A stretch of 64,000 nucleotides of DNA, taken from positions 1 to 64,000 of the forward strand of contig JABFSE010000010.1 in the NCBI GenBank assembly GCA_013140765.1. The letters are read 5' to 3'. This DNA comes from Sulfuriferula sp. GTDB lineage: Bacteria > Pseudomonadota > Gammaproteobacteria > Burkholderiales > Sulfuriferulaceae. This document shows, one piece after another, positions 1 through 9,927 of the stretch. The position numbers were made by a program, and so were the translations under genes. Position 1 is the stretch's first letter. Every line of letters starts with the position of its first letter. Below the pieces are notes generated by a model. That model searched no databases, was not told where the DNA came from, and worked only from the letters and a program-made list of their open reading frames with translations.

Positions 1-274
1 TATATCCGCACGCGTACAGGCTGGTTGTATGGGGTAATTGTTGGGATAATGCCGCTATGGAACGCTTTTTCCTGAACTTAAAGATGGAGCGAGTCTGGCA
101 AAGGGATTATGCGAACCAGATGGAGGCAAGCAAGGACATCGTGGACTATATCGTCGGCTTTTATAACTGCCTGCGGTTACATTCCACCTTGGGCTACACT
201 TCACCGATTAACTATGAGCAAGATATGGCAGCTAAACAACCTAGCTGGGTGTCTGAAATTTGTTGACCACTACA
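1..274 (+). mobile_element. 3' end of an IS3-family element with an internal deletion (copy 1)
   Basis: This stretch matches 47793-48066 almost base for base. It carries the last part of an IS3-type OrfB transposase (57-266): the glutamate block around [12 protein letters not shown] and the usual C-terminal segment with LHSTLGYTSP. The sequence just before it (1-32) encodes [10 protein letters not shown], which in intact relatives lies near the first catalytic Asp, so the middle of the catalytic domain is missing and the frame shifts at the junction. The right end is placed at 274 because similarity to copy 2 stops there with a terminal CA, and because the interrupted integrase gene resumes at 275. 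The left end lies outside the window. It cannot encode an active transposase. Confidence 0.85.
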
Positions 275-418
275 TCCCTTATCCATTTGTGCTTCAATTT
301 CTCTGGCTCAAGCCTCAGCTTCTTTTTTTGTAGGGAGGGTCTTTGATTGAGAAGGGTGACCCTTGCGACGCACTTTCGCTTGCCACCATCCTGATTCACG
401 TTTATCAAATGTAGCCAT
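275..418 (-). pseudogene. Tyrosine recombinase (phage/island integrase) N-terminal remnant
   Basis: Read on the minus strand from the ATG at 418, the translation begins MATFDKRESGWWQAKVRRKG and continues with SKTLPTKKEAEA. This is the typical amino-terminal DNA-binding (AP2-like/SAM-like) start of phage-type tyrosine integrases. Codon 37 is TGA (308-310), where relatives usually carry Trp. After AREIEAQMDKG the reading frame runs into the IS end at 274. The gene is therefore doubly dead: a nonsense codon plus an insertion that removed the whole catalytic domain. Its position next to the tRNA-Ser fragment at 509-570 fits an integrase lying just inside the attachment site of an integrated island. 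The family call is from motif memory; no search was run. Confidence 0.75.
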
Positions 419-508
419 GACTGTCCCCGTTTTGTCCCCATAATTGGTTTTATTATATTATTACCATTGCAACACATTGTAAAAAAATGATTTTTTAGAC
501 AAAAATAA

Positions 509-570
509 CGCGCCTGGAAGCGTGTTTGGGGTCATTCCCAACGGGGGTTCGAATCCCCCTCTCTCCGCCA
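509..570 (+). pseudogene. tRNA-Ser(GGA) 3' fragment, probable island attachment-site remnant
   Basis: The sequence holds the 3' half of a class II tRNA: an anticodon arm with GGA (about 509-525, apparently one base short in the loop), a long variable arm with GGG and CCC arms, a perfect T-arm (GGGGG TTCGAAT CCCCC, 543-559), and an acceptor 3' strand ending GCCA at 570. No matching 5' acceptor strand or D-arm lies upstream, so this is not a functional tRNA. A 3' tRNA fragment next to an integrase relic is the classical scar of site-specific integration into a tRNA gene. The intact tRNA-Ser is not in this window. Confidence 0.75.
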
Positions 571-841
571 TTAAGTTTTTGATTTTGTTTGTTGTATTTG
601 TCCGTCTTTCTTTCCTCTGTTAACCCCCTGTCAGTGCTAAACCTCATCACCTAGGCTAGGATGATTTACTTTTGGCTAAGCGGCTTATTTTGGTGATGCT
701 GTCGAGTTAAGTAATCAGGCTTTATGTTACATGAGAAGCGTGGCAGGCTTATCGTTATTTTAATATAGGCTTTATTTCAAAGCCTAGCCTGCACGTGTTA
801 GAATCACGGGATTACTCGTTCCTATAAAAAATTATTACGCA
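571..841 (+). promoter_or_regulatory. gyrA upstream region with a tentative promoter
   Basis: No gene is seen here. A possible sigma-70 promoter is TTCAAA (776-781) and TAGAAT (799-804) with 17 bases between them, which would give a 5' leader of about 30 bases. There is no strong Shine-Dalgarno sequence before the gyrA ATG. The match to consensus is moderate, so this is a suggestion only. Confidence 0.35.
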
Positions 842-3418
842 ATGGAATCTTTCGCTAAAGAAACACTACCCGTCAGTCTTGAAGATGAAATGCGCCGTTC
901 CTACCTCGATTACGCGATGAGCGTGATTGTGGGGCGTGCCTTACCTGATGTTCGCGATGGTTTGAAACCTGTGCATAGACGCGTGTTGTTTGCCATGCAC
1001 GAGTTGTCTAATGATTGGAACAAAGCTTATAAAAAATCGGCGCGTATCGTCGGTGACGTTATCGGTAAATATCACCCGCACGGTGATACTGCGGTATATG
1101 ACACCATCGTTCGTATGGCGCAGGATTTTTCGTTGCGTTATCCCTTGGTCGATGGTCAAGGTAACTTCGGTTCGGTGGATGGCGACAATGCGGCGGCGAT
1201 GCGTTATACCGAAATCCGCATGTCTAAAATCGCGCATGAATTGCTGGCGGATTTGGATAAGGAAACGGTAGATTTCGGTCCTAACTATGATGGTTCTGAG
1301 CATGAGCCGCTGATATTTCCTGCAAAAATTCCTAATTTGCTCATTAACGGTTCGTCGGGTATCGCGGTGGGGATGGCGACGAATATCCCGCCACATAATT
1401 TAACTGATGTGTGCGATGCGTGTTTAACCCTGTTGCACGAGCCTGATACGGATATTGAAGCCTTGATAGATATAGTCAAAGCACCTGATTTCCCGACTGC
1501 TGGGATAATCTATGGCTTGACGGGTGTGCGTGATGGTTATCGCACGGGGCGTGGTCGGGTGGTGATACGTTCGCGCACGCACTTTGAGGATATGGACAAG
1601 CTGGGTAATCGCCAGGCGATTATTGTTGATGAGTTGCCATACCAGGTTAATAAAGCGAATTTGCTGATTAAAATCGGCGAGCTGGTGCGCGAGAAGAAAA
1701 TCGAGGGTATTTCTGATCTGCGTGATGAATCCGATAAGTCGGGTATGCGCATGGTGATAGAACTCAAGCGCGGCGAAGTGGCTGAAGTTGTGCTGAATAA
1801 TCTCTACAAACAAACCCAGTTGCAGGACAGCTTCGGTATGAACATGGTGGCGTTGGTGGATAATCAGCCACGCCTACTCAACCTCAAGCAAATGTTATCT
1901 GCTTTCTTGCGTCATCGTCGTGAAGTGGTGACGCGCCGTACCGTATTTGAGCTGAAAAAAGCGCGTGAGCGCGGGCATATTCTGGAAGGTTTGGCGGTTG
2001 CGTTATCCAACGTGGACGACATTATCGCGCTGATTAAAGCCGCACCTACGCCAGCTGTGGCAAAAGAAAGCCTGATGAGCCAGACTTGGCGTTCGCAATT
2101 GGTTGAGGAGATGTTATCGCGTGCGGTCGCAGATGCGAATGCTTTCCGCCCTGCAGGCTTGGCGATAGAGTTTGGCTTCTCAGCAGATGGCTACCGTTTG
2201 TCAGACGCGCAGGCGCAAGCGATATTAGAGTTGCGCTTGCAACGTTTGACAGGCTTGGAGCAGGATAAAATCCTCAATGAATACAAGGAAGTGGTCGCTA
2301 AAATCGCTGATTTGCTGGATATTTTGGCGCGTCCTGAACGGGTGACTGCGATTATCAATGATGAAATCAATTTGGTAAAACAGCAGTTTGGCGATAAACG
2401 CCGTTCTGAGATTGTCGCCTTTGCACAAGATTTGAGTCGTGAAGATTTGATTACGCCGCAAGATATGGTGGTGACATTGTCACACGGCGGTTACATGAAG
2501 TCGCAACCATTGGATGATTACCGTGCGCAAAAACGCGGCGGTCGTGGTAAATCTGCCGCGCCGACTAAAGATGATGACTTTATTGAACGTCTGTTCATTG
2601 CCAATAGCCATGATTACATCCTGTGCTTCTCTAACTTTGGTCGCGTGTATTGGGTCAAAGTCTATGAAGTGCCGCAAGGCAGCCGTATTTCACGTGGTAA
2701 GCCGATAGTCAACTTGCTGTCTATGTCTGAAGGCGAAAAAATCAACGCTATCTTGCCAGTTAAAGCGTTCGTTGATAATCGTTATATATTCATGGCAACG
2801 GCGTTTGGCGTGGTGAAGAAAACAGCTTTGTCTGAATTCGGCAATCCGCGTCGTGCGGGCATCATTGCAGTCGGTCTGGATGAGGGTGATTACTTGGTAG
2901 GCGTGGATATTACCGAAGGCAGCCATGATGTGATGCTGTTCTCTGACGGCGGTAAAGCGGTGCGCTTTGATGAGAATGATGTGCGTTCTATGGGGCGCGG
3001 TGCGCGTGGCGTGCGCGGGATGAAGCTGGCGGCTGGGCAAAAAGTGATTTCTCTGTTGGTAGCAGAAAACGAACAGCAGTCAGTGTTGACAGCGACTGAA
3101 AATGGTTATGGTAAACGTACCAATATCGCTGAATACACCCGTCATGGTCGCGGTACGCAAGGCATGATAGCGATACAAACCACCAAGCGTAACGGTCGTG
3201 TGGTGGCAGCGACGTTAGTTGAGCCAGATGACGAAATTATGCTGATTACCGATGGTGGTGTGTTGATCCGCACCCGTGTCAAGGAAATGCGTGAAATGGG
3301 TAGAGCAACGCAAGGCGTGACACTGATTAACCTTGATGATGGGCAAAAGCTCATCGGCGTTGAGCGTGTCATGGAGCGAGATGACGACGACGCGAATGCC
3401 ACGCTTGATTTGGATTAA
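842..3418 (+). CDS. gyrA: DNA gyrase subunit A
   Basis: GyrA is the DNA-breaking and rejoining subunit of the A2B2 gyrase that introduces negative supercoils. The protein has 858 residues, normal for the family. The breakage-reunion domain fills roughly the first 500 residues and the active tyrosine is Y122 in AAMRYTEIR. The quinolone-determining loop reads [12 protein letters not shown], with Thr at position 83 (Ser in E. coli) and Asp at 87. Thr83 is a natural variant in many proteobacteria and is not by itself a resistance mutation. The C-terminal beta-pinwheel starts with a GyrA box of the form QKRGGRG near residue 562 and ends in an acidic tail. The next gene starts seven bases downstream, so the two are probably co-transcribed. 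Confidence 0.98.
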   Translation: MESFAKETLPVSLEDEMRRSYLDYAMSVIVGRALPDVRDGLKPVHRRVLFAMHELSNDWNKAYKKSARIVGDVIGKYHPHGDTAVYDTIVRMAQDFSLRYPLVDGQGNFGSVDGDNAAAMRYTEIRMSKIAHELLADLDKETVDFGPNYDGSEHEPLIFPAKIPNLLINGSSGIAVGMATNIPPHNLTDVCDACLTLLHEPDTDIEALIDIVKAPDFPTAGIIYGLTGVRDGYRTGRGRVVIRSRTHFEDMDKLGNRQAIIVDELPYQVNKANLLIKIGELVREKKIEGISDLRDESDKSGMRMVIELKRGEVAEVVLNNLYKQTQLQDSFGMNMVALVDNQPRLLNLKQMLSAFLRHRREVVTRRTVFELKKARERGHILEGLAVALSNVDDIIALIKAAPTPAVAKESLMSQTWRSQLVEEMLSRAVADANAFRPAGLAIEFGFSADGYRLSDAQAQAILELRLQRLTGLEQDKILNEYKEVVAKIADLLDILARPERVTAIINDEINLVKQQFGDKRRSEIVAFAQDLSREDLITPQDMVVTLSHGGYMKSQPLDDYRAQKRGGRGKSAAPTKDDDFIERLFIANSHDYILCFSNFGRVYWVKVYEVPQGSRISRGKPIVNLLSMSEGEKINAILPVKAFVDNRYIFMATAFGVVKKTALSEFGNPRRAGIIAVGLDEGDYLVGVDITEGSHDVMLFSDGGKAVRFDENDVRSMGRGARGVRGMKLAAGQKVISLLVAENEQQSVLTATENGYGKRTNIAEYTRHGRGTQGMIAIQTTKRNGRVVAATLVEPDDEIMLITDGGVLIRTRVKEMREMGRATQGVTLINLDDGQKLIGVERVMERDDDDANATLDLD

Positions 3419-3424
3419 GCGACT

Positions 3425-4327
3425 GTGACCTTAGCACCGCGCCCACGCAAGCATCCACGTTATGTTGAGTTCTTAGTGGCGAGCTCAGGTCATCCTGCGC
3501 ATGTTTTGCGTGTGGATTGGCGTTATTTGCAACTGCTGATGGCGGGTCTGGGTTTGGCGTTACTAACGTGGTTGGGGAGTGTAAGTTACGCTGTTTATTA
3601 TCAATATATAAATAGTGATGCGTTGGACAAAATGGCGACTACGCAGTTTCGGGTGCAACAATTAACGCAAAAAAATGCGCAGTTGATCGCCAATAAAGCG
3701 ACATTGACGCAACATTATCAAGCGATGCTTAATCGCGTGAATGAGGTGGAGTCAAAAGTCAGATTGCTGATGCGCCATGATGCACCAAATGGTGAGACGC
3801 AGGCGCATACCACGGCTAAAGGTATGGGTGGATATGCCCAACCGATTAGTGCAGACGAAGCCGTTGTGGATTTTCAGCAGTCTGCGCAATTGCGTATTGG
3901 GCGGTTAGAAAGCACGCTCAATCGTATTTTGGCACGCCCCAATGGCTGGCCTATTACGGATAAGGCGGAAATTACGTCCCATTTTGGCGCACGCACTAAT
4001 CCATTTGGCGAAAATAGTTATGAGTTTCACAAAGGTATGGATTTCGCTGCACCGCTAGGTTCACCTGTGCAAGTGACAGCACCTGGCGTGGTGGTTGAGG
4101 CAGGTTTGATGGGCGCAAATGGTAATTTAGTTGTCGTCGAGCACGGTTATGGTTATCGTACCGCCTACGCACATTTATCAAAAATAATGGTGGTTAAGGG
4201 TGAGCAGCTTAAATTAGGGCAGGTGGTTGGGCTGTTAGGTAGTACAGGACGTTCAACTGGACCACACTTACATTATGCTGTTTATATTGATGGCGCATTA
4301 GTGAATCCAGCCAGTTTTATGGAATAG
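3425..4327 (+). CDS. M23-family murein endopeptidase, membrane-anchored
   Basis: This is a 300-residue predicted peptidoglycan DD-endopeptidase of the LytM/M23 type, starting at GTG. A single membrane segment lies at about residues 36-58, followed by a coiled-coil-like stretch (about 65-115) and a C-terminal M23 domain from about residue 185. The zinc ligands are visible as H202 and D206 in FHKGMDF and H283 in GPHLHYAV, with H250 in AYAHLS as the further catalytic histidine, so the enzyme looks active. It sits between gyrA and a bactofilin gene with almost no spacing. M23 peptidase-bactofilin pairs occur in several bacteria and act together in cell-shape control, which is the likely role here (inference). 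Confidence 0.9.
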   Translation: MTLAPRPRKHPRYVEFLVASSGHPAHVLRVDWRYLQLLMAGLGLALLTWLGSVSYAVYYQYINSDALDKMATTQFRVQQLTQKNAQLIANKATLTQHYQAMLNRVNEVESKVRLLMRHDAPNGETQAHTTAKGMGGYAQPISADEAVVDFQQSAQLRIGRLESTLNRILARPNGWPITDKAEITSHFGARTNPFGENSYEFHKGMDFAAPLGSPVQVTAPGVVVEAGLMGANGNLVVVEHGYGYRTAYAHLSKIMVVKGEQLKLGQVVGLLGSTGRSTGPHLHYAVYIDGALVNPASFME

Positions 4328-4335
4328 GGGTGTTT

Positions 4336-4737
4336 ATGTTTAAGTCATCAGCAAAAAAAGCTGAACGTCTGCAATTAAATAGCAACCTCACTTTTATCGG
4401 TTGCGGTTGTAAAATCACGGGCGATATTCATTGTGAAGGCAATTTGCGGATCGATGGCAGTATTACGGGCAATGTGACGGTGCTGGGCGATGTTGATATA
4501 TCGGCGGACGGTATCGTGATAGGTGATGTTTTAGCGGCTAAAAATGTCATTGTACATGGTCGTGTTAAAGCAAAAATAGAAGCGCAGGGCTTGTTGCGCA
4601 TACACAAAAATTCAGTCGTAGAGGGTGACGTATCTTCAATCTCACTGGATATTGAAAATGGCGCACGCTTTGTTGGTCATAGTAATACGGGGGCAGCACC
4701 CACCGAACTCACAGAAACTGAAACGCCACAATTATGA
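4336..4737 (+). CDS. Bactofilin family cytoskeletal protein
   Basis: A 133-residue bactofilin (DUF583/CcmA family), a polymer-forming beta-helical scaffold protein. Typical features are the periodic glycine and hydrophobic pattern such as [17 protein letters not shown] and [12 protein letters not shown], with short disordered ends. I start it at the ATG at 4336 because AGGGG (4326-4330) lies five bases upstream; a GTG at 4330 would add two residues. It follows the M23 peptidase gene at once and its stop overlaps the serC start (ATGA). It probably localises the upstream peptidase at the membrane, as proposed for other bactofilin-M23 pairs. Confidence 0.88.
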   Translation: MFKSSAKKAERLQLNSNLTFIGCGCKITGDIHCEGNLRIDGSITGNVTVLGDVDISADGIVIGDVLAAKNVIVHGRVKAKIEAQGLLRIHKNSVVEGDVSSISLDIENGARFVGHSNTGAAPTELTETETPQL

Positions 4738-5813
4738 CGATTTATAATTTCAGCGCAGGACCCGCCGTATTGCCAAAATCCGTATTAACGCAAGCGCGAG
4801 ATGAAATGCTGGATTGGCATGGCTCTGGCATGTCCATTATGGAAATGAGCCATCGTGGCAAGGAATTCACGGCGATAGCCCAGCAGACTGAAGCTGATTT
4901 GCGCGAACTATTGGCGATACCTGATAATTACAAAGTATTGTTTTTACAGGGCGGTGCAACAGCGCAATTTGCCATGATTCCTATGAATTTGTTGCGTGGC
5001 AAAGCCAGTGCCGATTATATAGATACGGGTATTTGGTCAGAAAAAGCGATTAAAGAAGCGCGACGGTATAGCACCGTTAATGTCGCGGCTAGTAGCGCGG
5101 ATAAAGCCTACACTTACGCACCCGCTTTCGCAGACTGGCAATTAAACAGCGATGCCGCTTACGTACATTACACACCGAATGAAACCATAGGCGGGGTGGA
5201 GTTTCATCGCATACCCGATACAGGTGACGTGCCGTTAGTGGCAGATATGTCGTCTAACATTTTATCTAAACCCATAGATGTGAGTCGATTTGGGTTGATT
5301 TATGCGGGGGCGCAAAAGAATATCGGCCCAGCGGGGTTGACTATTGTTATTGTGCGCGAAGACTTGATGGGGCAGGTATTGTCGGGCACGCCAACTTTGT
5401 ACGATTACAAAGTGCAGGCGGATAATCACTCCATGTACAACACACCGCCAACCTACGCGATGTATATTGCGGGCTTGGTATTTCAGTTGCTAAAGCGCGA
5501 AGGCGGCTTGGCTACGATGGAGCAAGCGAATATCGCTAAAGCTAAACTGCTTTATGATTATTTGGATAGTAGCGATTTTTATCATAATCCTGTCGCGCCT
5601 GAAAACCGTTCACGCATGAATGTACCGTTTACGTTAAGCAATCCCGCATTGGATGCCGCTTTCCTACAGGGCGCACAACAGCAAGGTTTATTGCAATTAA
5701 AAGGGCATGCCTTAGTCGGTGGGATGCGTGCCTCTATGTATAATGCTATGCCATTTGAGGGTGTGCAGGCGTTAGTTGATTATATGCAAGATTTTGTGAT
5801 TAAGCAGGGCTGA
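4734..5813 (+). CDS. serC: Phosphoserine aminotransferase
   Basis: SerC converts 3-phosphohydroxypyruvate plus glutamate to phosphoserine, and also acts in pyridoxal phosphate synthesis. The 359-residue protein opens with [15 protein letters not shown], has the phosphate-binding GGATAQFAM, and carries the PLP-binding lysine in [12 protein letters not shown] (near residue 195). Length and motifs are standard. It is the first of a tight run serC-pheA-hisC-DAHP synthase; the start overlaps the bactofilin stop by four bases and pheA begins two bases after its stop. Confidence 0.97.
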   Translation: MTIYNFSAGPAVLPKSVLTQARDEMLDWHGSGMSIMEMSHRGKEFTAIAQQTEADLRELLAIPDNYKVLFLQGGATAQFAMIPMNLLRGKASADYIDTGIWSEKAIKEARRYSTVNVAASSADKAYTYAPAFADWQLNSDAAYVHYTPNETIGGVEFHRIPDTGDVPLVADMSSNILSKPIDVSRFGLIYAGAQKNIGPAGLTIVIVREDLMGQVLSGTPTLYDYKVQADNHSMYNTPPTYAMYIAGLVFQLLKREGGLATMEQANIAKAKLLYDYLDSSDFYHNPVAPENRSRMNVPFTLSNPALDAAFLQGAQQQGLLQLKGHALVGGMRASMYNAMPFEGVQALVDYMQDFVIKQG

Positions 5814-5815
5814 GT

Positions 5816-6880
5816 ATGGCAGAAAATTTACAAGTTTTACGCGAGCAAATTGATGCGATAGATGCACAAGTATTGGCACTGATTAACCAGCGTGCGCAAC
5901 ATGCGCAGACAATAGGTCGGCTAAAAAACGGCACTGTCTATCGCCCAGAGCGTGAAGCACAGGTATTATTGCGTATTAAAGAAATGAATAACGGACCGTT
6001 GTCGGACGAGTCAGCGGCGCGTTTGTTTCGTGAAATCATGTCGGCATGTCTGGCGTTAGAAAAACCACTATCGGTCGCTTTTTTAGGTCCGCAAGGCACA
6101 TTTAGCCAAGCGGCGGCGGTTAAACAATTTGGTCACGCCGCGCAAACAGTCCCTTGCGCGGCGATAGATGAGGTTTTTCATATCGTCAATGCGGGCGAGG
6201 CGGATTACGGTATCGTGCCTGTAGAAAACTCAACTGAGGGCGCAGTCAATCGCACGCTGGATTTGTTGCAAGATACGCCGTTAAAAATTTGCGGTGAAGT
6301 TGATTTGCGCATTCATCATTATTTGTTGCGTAAAATCAATGGTTTAGATGGTGTAAAGGTTGTTTATTCACACGGACAATCTTTAGCGCAATGTCATGAA
6401 TGGCTTAATCGCCACCTGCCCAATGTGCCGCGTGTGCAAGTCGCAAGCAATGCCGAAGCCGCGCAAATGGCGGCGGCAGATGAATCTGCGTTGGCGATTG
6501 CGGGCGAGTTGGCGGCTGAAATTTATGGTTTGCAATGCTTGTTTGAGCACATAGAAGATGAGCCTGACAATACCACTCGATTTTTGGTATTGGGCACGCA
6601 CGAGGTGAGTGTGTCGGGGCGCGATAAGACTTCATTGCTGATGTCGGCGCGTAATTTACCAGGTGCTATTTTGGAACTTTTACAGCCATTTGCACGTCAT
6701 GGTGTTTCATTGACTAAATTAGAATCGCGTCCTGCACGTTCTGGTTTGTGGGAATACGTGTTTTTTGTGGACATCGAAGGTCATCGTGATACGCCTGCTG
6801 TTGCTGCGGCGTTGGCTGAATTAAAAGATAAAGCCGCTTTGTTAAAATTATTAGGGTCTTACCCCATTGGTGTTTTGTAA
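5816..6880 (+). CDS. pheA: Bifunctional chorismate mutase/prephenate dehydratase (P-protein)
   Basis: The 354-residue protein makes phenylpyruvate from chorismate by way of prephenate. The domains in order are an AroQ-type chorismate mutase (about residues 5-80), prephenate dehydratase (about 88-265, with [12 protein letters not shown] and the NTTRF signature) and a C-terminal ACT regulatory domain (about 272-350). The ACT domain holds ESRP within [12 protein letters not shown], the known phenylalanine-binding motif, so feedback inhibition is expected. It overlaps the following hisC start by one base. Confidence 0.97.
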   Translation: MAENLQVLREQIDAIDAQVLALINQRAQHAQTIGRLKNGTVYRPEREAQVLLRIKEMNNGPLSDESAARLFREIMSACLALEKPLSVAFLGPQGTFSQAAAVKQFGHAAQTVPCAAIDEVFHIVNAGEADYGIVPVENSTEGAVNRTLDLLQDTPLKICGEVDLRIHHYLLRKINGLDGVKVVYSHGQSLAQCHEWLNRHLPNVPRVQVASNAEAAQMAAADESALAIAGELAAEIYGLQCLFEHIEDEPDNTTRFLVLGTHEVSVSGRDKTSLLMSARNLPGAILELLQPFARHGVSLTKLESRPARSGLWEYVFFVDIEGHRDTPAVAAALAELKDKAALLKLLGSYPIGVL

Positions 6881-7986
6881 TGACGAATTTGTGTGATTTA
6901 GCACCTGATTATATCCGTGCTATCGCGCCGTATCAGCCAGGTAAGCCGATAGATGAATTGGCGCGAGAGCTAGGATTGGACGCGTCACGCATAGTTAAAC
7001 TGGCTTCTAATGAAAACCCGCTAGGCGCAAGTCCTAAGGCATTAGCGGCAATAGACGACGCGCTCTACAGCTTGGCACGTTATCCTGATGGTAGCGGTTT
7101 TGAGTTGAAAGCGGCATTAGCGGTCAAACTTAACGTCGATGCCGCGCAAATTGTATTGGGCAACGGCTCTAATGATGTGCTGGAAATGGCGGCGCGAGCG
7201 TTTTTGTCGGCTTCAGCATCAGCCGTGTTTTCTGAGCACGCGTTTGCCGTTTATCCGCTGGCAACTTTAGCCGTGGGTGCAACGGGCATTACCGCACCAG
7301 CGCGGGATTACGGGCATGATTTGAGTGCCATGCTGACCGCTATACGCGCTGATACGCGCATGGTGTTTATTGCTAACCCTAATAATCCCACAGGTACGTT
7401 GTTAAGTAATGCCGATATGCTGGCTTTTTTGGAACAAGTACCCGAGCATGTTATCGTGGTGTTGGATGAGGCTTATGGCGAGTATTTGCCGCAAACGTTA
7501 CAATCTGATGCGCTAGACTGGTTAGCCCGTTTTCCTAATTTAGTGGTTACGCGCACTTTCTCCAAGGCTTACGGGTTGGCAGGCTTGCGCGTCGGTTATG
7601 CTTTGGCGAGCGTCGCTATGGCTGATATGATGAACCGCGTGCGTCAGCCATTTAATGTCAACAGTTTGGCGTTAGCTGCAGCAACTGCGGCACTGAATGA
7701 CGATGAATTCATTGCGCGTAGTTATGCGCTGAATCAATTAGGTATGCGACAATTAACGCAGGGTTTGCATTTGCTGAACATAGATTACATCCCTTCTTTT
7801 GCGAATTTTTTAGCGATACGCATAGGTAATGCGACAGACATGTACCGACGCTTACTGGAAAATGGCGTTATCGTCAGACCGATTGCCAATTACGGTATGC
7901 CCGAGTATTTGCGTGTAAGTATAGGGCTGGCAACAGAAAACAATCAATTTTTACTAGCGTTAGAAGACGCTCAAATTAAGGACTAA
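6880..7986 (+). CDS. hisC: Histidinol-phosphate/aromatic aminotransferase
   Basis: A class I/II PLP aminotransferase of the HisC family, 368 residues. Visible motifs are SNENPLG near the N-terminus, NPNNPTG (about 176-182) and the PLP lysine K229 in [15 protein letters not shown]. In betaproteobacteria this copy lies among aromatic amino-acid genes between pheA and the DAHP synthase gene, so it may transaminate phenylpyruvate or hydroxyphenylpyruvate as well as imidazole acetol phosphate. Which substrate dominates cannot be told from the sequence. Confidence 0.93.
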   Translation: MTNLCDLAPDYIRAIAPYQPGKPIDELARELGLDASRIVKLASNENPLGASPKALAAIDDALYSLARYPDGSGFELKAALAVKLNVDAAQIVLGNGSNDVLEMAARAFLSASASAVFSEHAFAVYPLATLAVGATGITAPARDYGHDLSAMLTAIRADTRMVFIANPNNPTGTLLSNADMLAFLEQVPEHVIVVLDEAYGEYLPQTLQSDALDWLARFPNLVVTRTFSKAYGLAGLRVGYALASVAMADMMNRVRQPFNVNSLALAAATAALNDDEFIARSYALNQLGMRQLTQGLHLLNIDYIPSFANFLAIRIGNATDMYRRLLENGVIVRPIANYGMPEYLRVSIGLATENNQFLLALEDAQIKD

Positions 7987-7989
7987 ATC

Positions 7990-9006
7990 ATGATTATCGT
8001 AATGAGCCCAAGTGCTACCGAACAGAATATAGATACAGTAGTCAAAAAAGTGAAAGAGTACGGTTGTGATGTCAATATATCGCGTGGCGTAGAGCGCACG
8101 ATTATCGGCGCAATAGGCGATGAGCGCACGATAGATCAAGAGTTGATAGACGCATTGCAAGGTGTAGAGCAATCCATGCACGTGGTTAAACCATACAAAA
8201 TTGTGGCGCGTGAATGGCATAAAGAAAACACCGTAGTTGACATCAAAGGCGTGCCTTTGGGTGGCAATACCGTGCAGATTATCGCGGGTCCATGCTCGGT
8301 TGAAACCCAACAGCAAATGGATGATTCAGCTAAATACGTTAAAGAAGCAGGTTGCCGTTTGATGCGTGGTGGTGCGTTCAAACCACGTACCAGCCCTTAC
8401 TCGTTTCAGGGTAAAGGGGTAGAAGGTCTGGAAATATTCCGTAAAGCGGCAGATGCGCAAGGCTTGCCTATCGTCACCGAATTGATGGACGTGCGTATGC
8501 TCGATACATTCATGGAATGGGATGTCGATGTTATTCAAATCGGCACACGCAATATGCAAAACTTTGATTTGCTGAAAGAAGTCGGGCGTATTAAAAAGCC
8601 CGTTATTCTCAAGCGCGGTATGTCAGCGACGATTTCAGAATGGTTGATGGCGGCGGAATACATCGCGGCGGCAGGTAACCACAACATTATTTTCTGCGAA
8701 CGCGGCATACGCACATTTGAAACTTACTACCGCAATGTGTTGGATGTCACTGCGATACCTGTACTGAAAAAAGAAACGCATTTGCCCGTCATTGTTGATC
8801 CATCACACGCAGGCGGCAAGGCTTGGATGGTTCCAGCATTATCGCGTGCGGCGATTGCGGCAGGAGCAGATGGCTTACTGGTGGAAATGCACCCAACACC
8901 CTGTGAGGCTTGGTGTGATGCAGACCAAGCGTTGACACCAGACGAGCTGAAAAAATTGATGGTAGAGCTAGGTGGCATCGCTAAAATCATAGGGCGTGAT
9001 ATTTAA
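7990..9006 (+). CDS. aroF: 3-deoxy-7-phosphoheptulonate synthase (DAHP synthase)
   Basis: The first enzyme of the shikimate pathway, joining phosphoenolpyruvate and erythrose 4-phosphate. The 338-residue protein has an N-terminal ferredoxin-like regulatory domain (about residues 1-70, starting MIIVMSPSATEQNID) and then the barrel. Motifs include IAGPCSVE, KPRTSPYSFQGKG, ILKRGMSATISEW and DPSHAGGK. This is the class Ib type (Thermotoga AroF-like), not the E. coli AroFGH type; the N-terminal domain in relatives gives feedback control by tyrosine or phenylalanine. It closes the serC-pheA-hisC run and is followed by a strong terminator. Confidence 0.95.
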   Translation: MIIVMSPSATEQNIDTVVKKVKEYGCDVNISRGVERTIIGAIGDERTIDQELIDALQGVEQSMHVVKPYKIVAREWHKENTVVDIKGVPLGGNTVQIIAGPCSVETQQQMDDSAKYVKEAGCRLMRGGAFKPRTSPYSFQGKGVEGLEIFRKAADAQGLPIVTELMDVRMLDTFMEWDVDVIQIGTRNMQNFDLLKEVGRIKKPVILKRGMSATISEWLMAAEYIAAAGNHNIIFCERGIRTFETYYRNVLDVTAIPVLKKETHLPVIVDPSHAGGKAWMVPALSRAAIAAGADGLLVEMHPTPCEAWCDADQALTPDELKKLMVELGGIAKIIGRDI

Positions 9007-9014
9007 TACGCAGG

Positions 9015-9039
9015 AGGCCGCAGATTGCGGCCTTTTTTG
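9015..9039 (+). terminator. Rho-independent terminator after the DAHP synthase gene
   Basis: The stem GGCCGCA (9016-9022) pairs with TGCGGCC (9026-9032) over a three-base loop, followed by six T residues. It ends the serC-to-DAHP synthase transcript seven bases before the first possible tyrA ATG, so tyrA either has its own promoter or relies on read-through. Confidence 0.9.
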
Positions 9040-9063
9040 TGAACGATGGAAGCAATAGCAAAT

Positions 9064-9927
9064 ATGAAATTAACTAAGCTCGCTATTTTTGGCGTAGGAC
9101 TGATAGGCGGCTCGCTTGCTTTGGCATTAAAGCAAGTGGGTGCAGTGGATGAGGTCGTTGGCGTAGGACGTAGCCATACCAATCTTGAGCAGGCTTTGGC
9201 ATTAGGTATTATTGACCGCGTTGCACTTGATGTTGCCGATGCCGTGCGCGATGCAGACGTGGTTTTGCTCGCCGTGCCTGTGGGGCAAATGGCGACATTG
9301 ATGCAGGCAATAGCACCGCACTTGGCGGCGCATACGATAGTGACCGACGCGGGTAGTACTAAACAAGATGTGTTAGCGTTGATGCAAACTTATTTACCTG
9401 TTGCGCAATGCGTGCCTGCGCATCCGATTGCAGGGGCTGAATTGAGTGGCGCAACAGCGGCGCGTAGTGCGCTTTATCAGGGTAAAAATCTGATATTAAC
9501 GCCACTGCCACAGACTAACATTGCCGCCGTGCAAACCGTGCGTGAAATGTGGCAGTTGGCAGGTGCGAAAGTGAGCGAGATGTCAGCGGCAGAGCACGAT
9601 GCGATTTTTGCCACCGTGAGCCATTTGCCGCATTTATTGGCTTATACCTTGGTGGATATGATAGTGCAACGTGAGAATGCGGCGGTATTATTTGGCTTCG
9701 CCGCCAGTGGTTTCCGCGATTTCACGCGTATTGCTGCGAGTAGCCCCGAAATGTGGTGTGATATTGCGCTGGCAAACAAAGATGCGCTACTCATGGAGTT
9801 ATCAGCCTACCAAGATAAATTAACACAATTACATACCGCACTGTCACAATCTGACGCTGATACGATAACGCAGATTTTTAGCCGTGCCCAAGCCGCCAGA
9901 CAAGCCTGGCAAACTAAGCTGGTTTAA
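9064..9927 (+). CDS. tyrA: Prephenate dehydrogenase
   Basis: TyrA oxidises prephenate (or arogenate) to the tyrosine precursor using NAD(P)+. From the chosen start the protein has 287 residues, with a Rossmann signature GVGLIGGSLALAL near the N-terminus, VPAHPIAGAELSGA in the catalytic part, and a helical C-terminal dimerisation domain. I choose ATG 9064 because it gives the usual short lead (MKLTKLAIFGVG) and has GGAAG upstream. The ATG at 9046 lies almost against the terminator and lacks a ribosome-binding site. It meets psd tail to tail with a three-base overlap. Confidence 0.93.
   Translation: MKLTKLAIFGVGLIGGSLALALKQVGAVDEVVGVGRSHTNLEQALALGIIDRVALDVADAVRDADVVLLAVPVGQMATLMQAIAPHLAAHTIVTDAGSTKQDVLALMQTYLPVAQCVPAHPIAGAELSGATAARSALYQGKNLILTPLPQTNIAAVQTVREMWQLAGAKVSEMSAAEHDAIFATVSHLPHLLAYTLVDMIVQRENAAVLFGFAASGFRDFTRIAASSPEMWCDIALANKDALLMELSAYQDKLTQLHTALSQSDADTITQIFSRAQAARQAWQTKLV

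Noticed and set aside
509-570. Functional tRNA-Ser gene
   Set aside because: The acceptor 5' strand and D-arm are absent and the anticodon loop is one base short.
1240-1250. Gyrase Thr83 as quinolone resistance
   Set aside because: Thr at this position is a natural state in many proteobacteria; no inference about resistance is justified.
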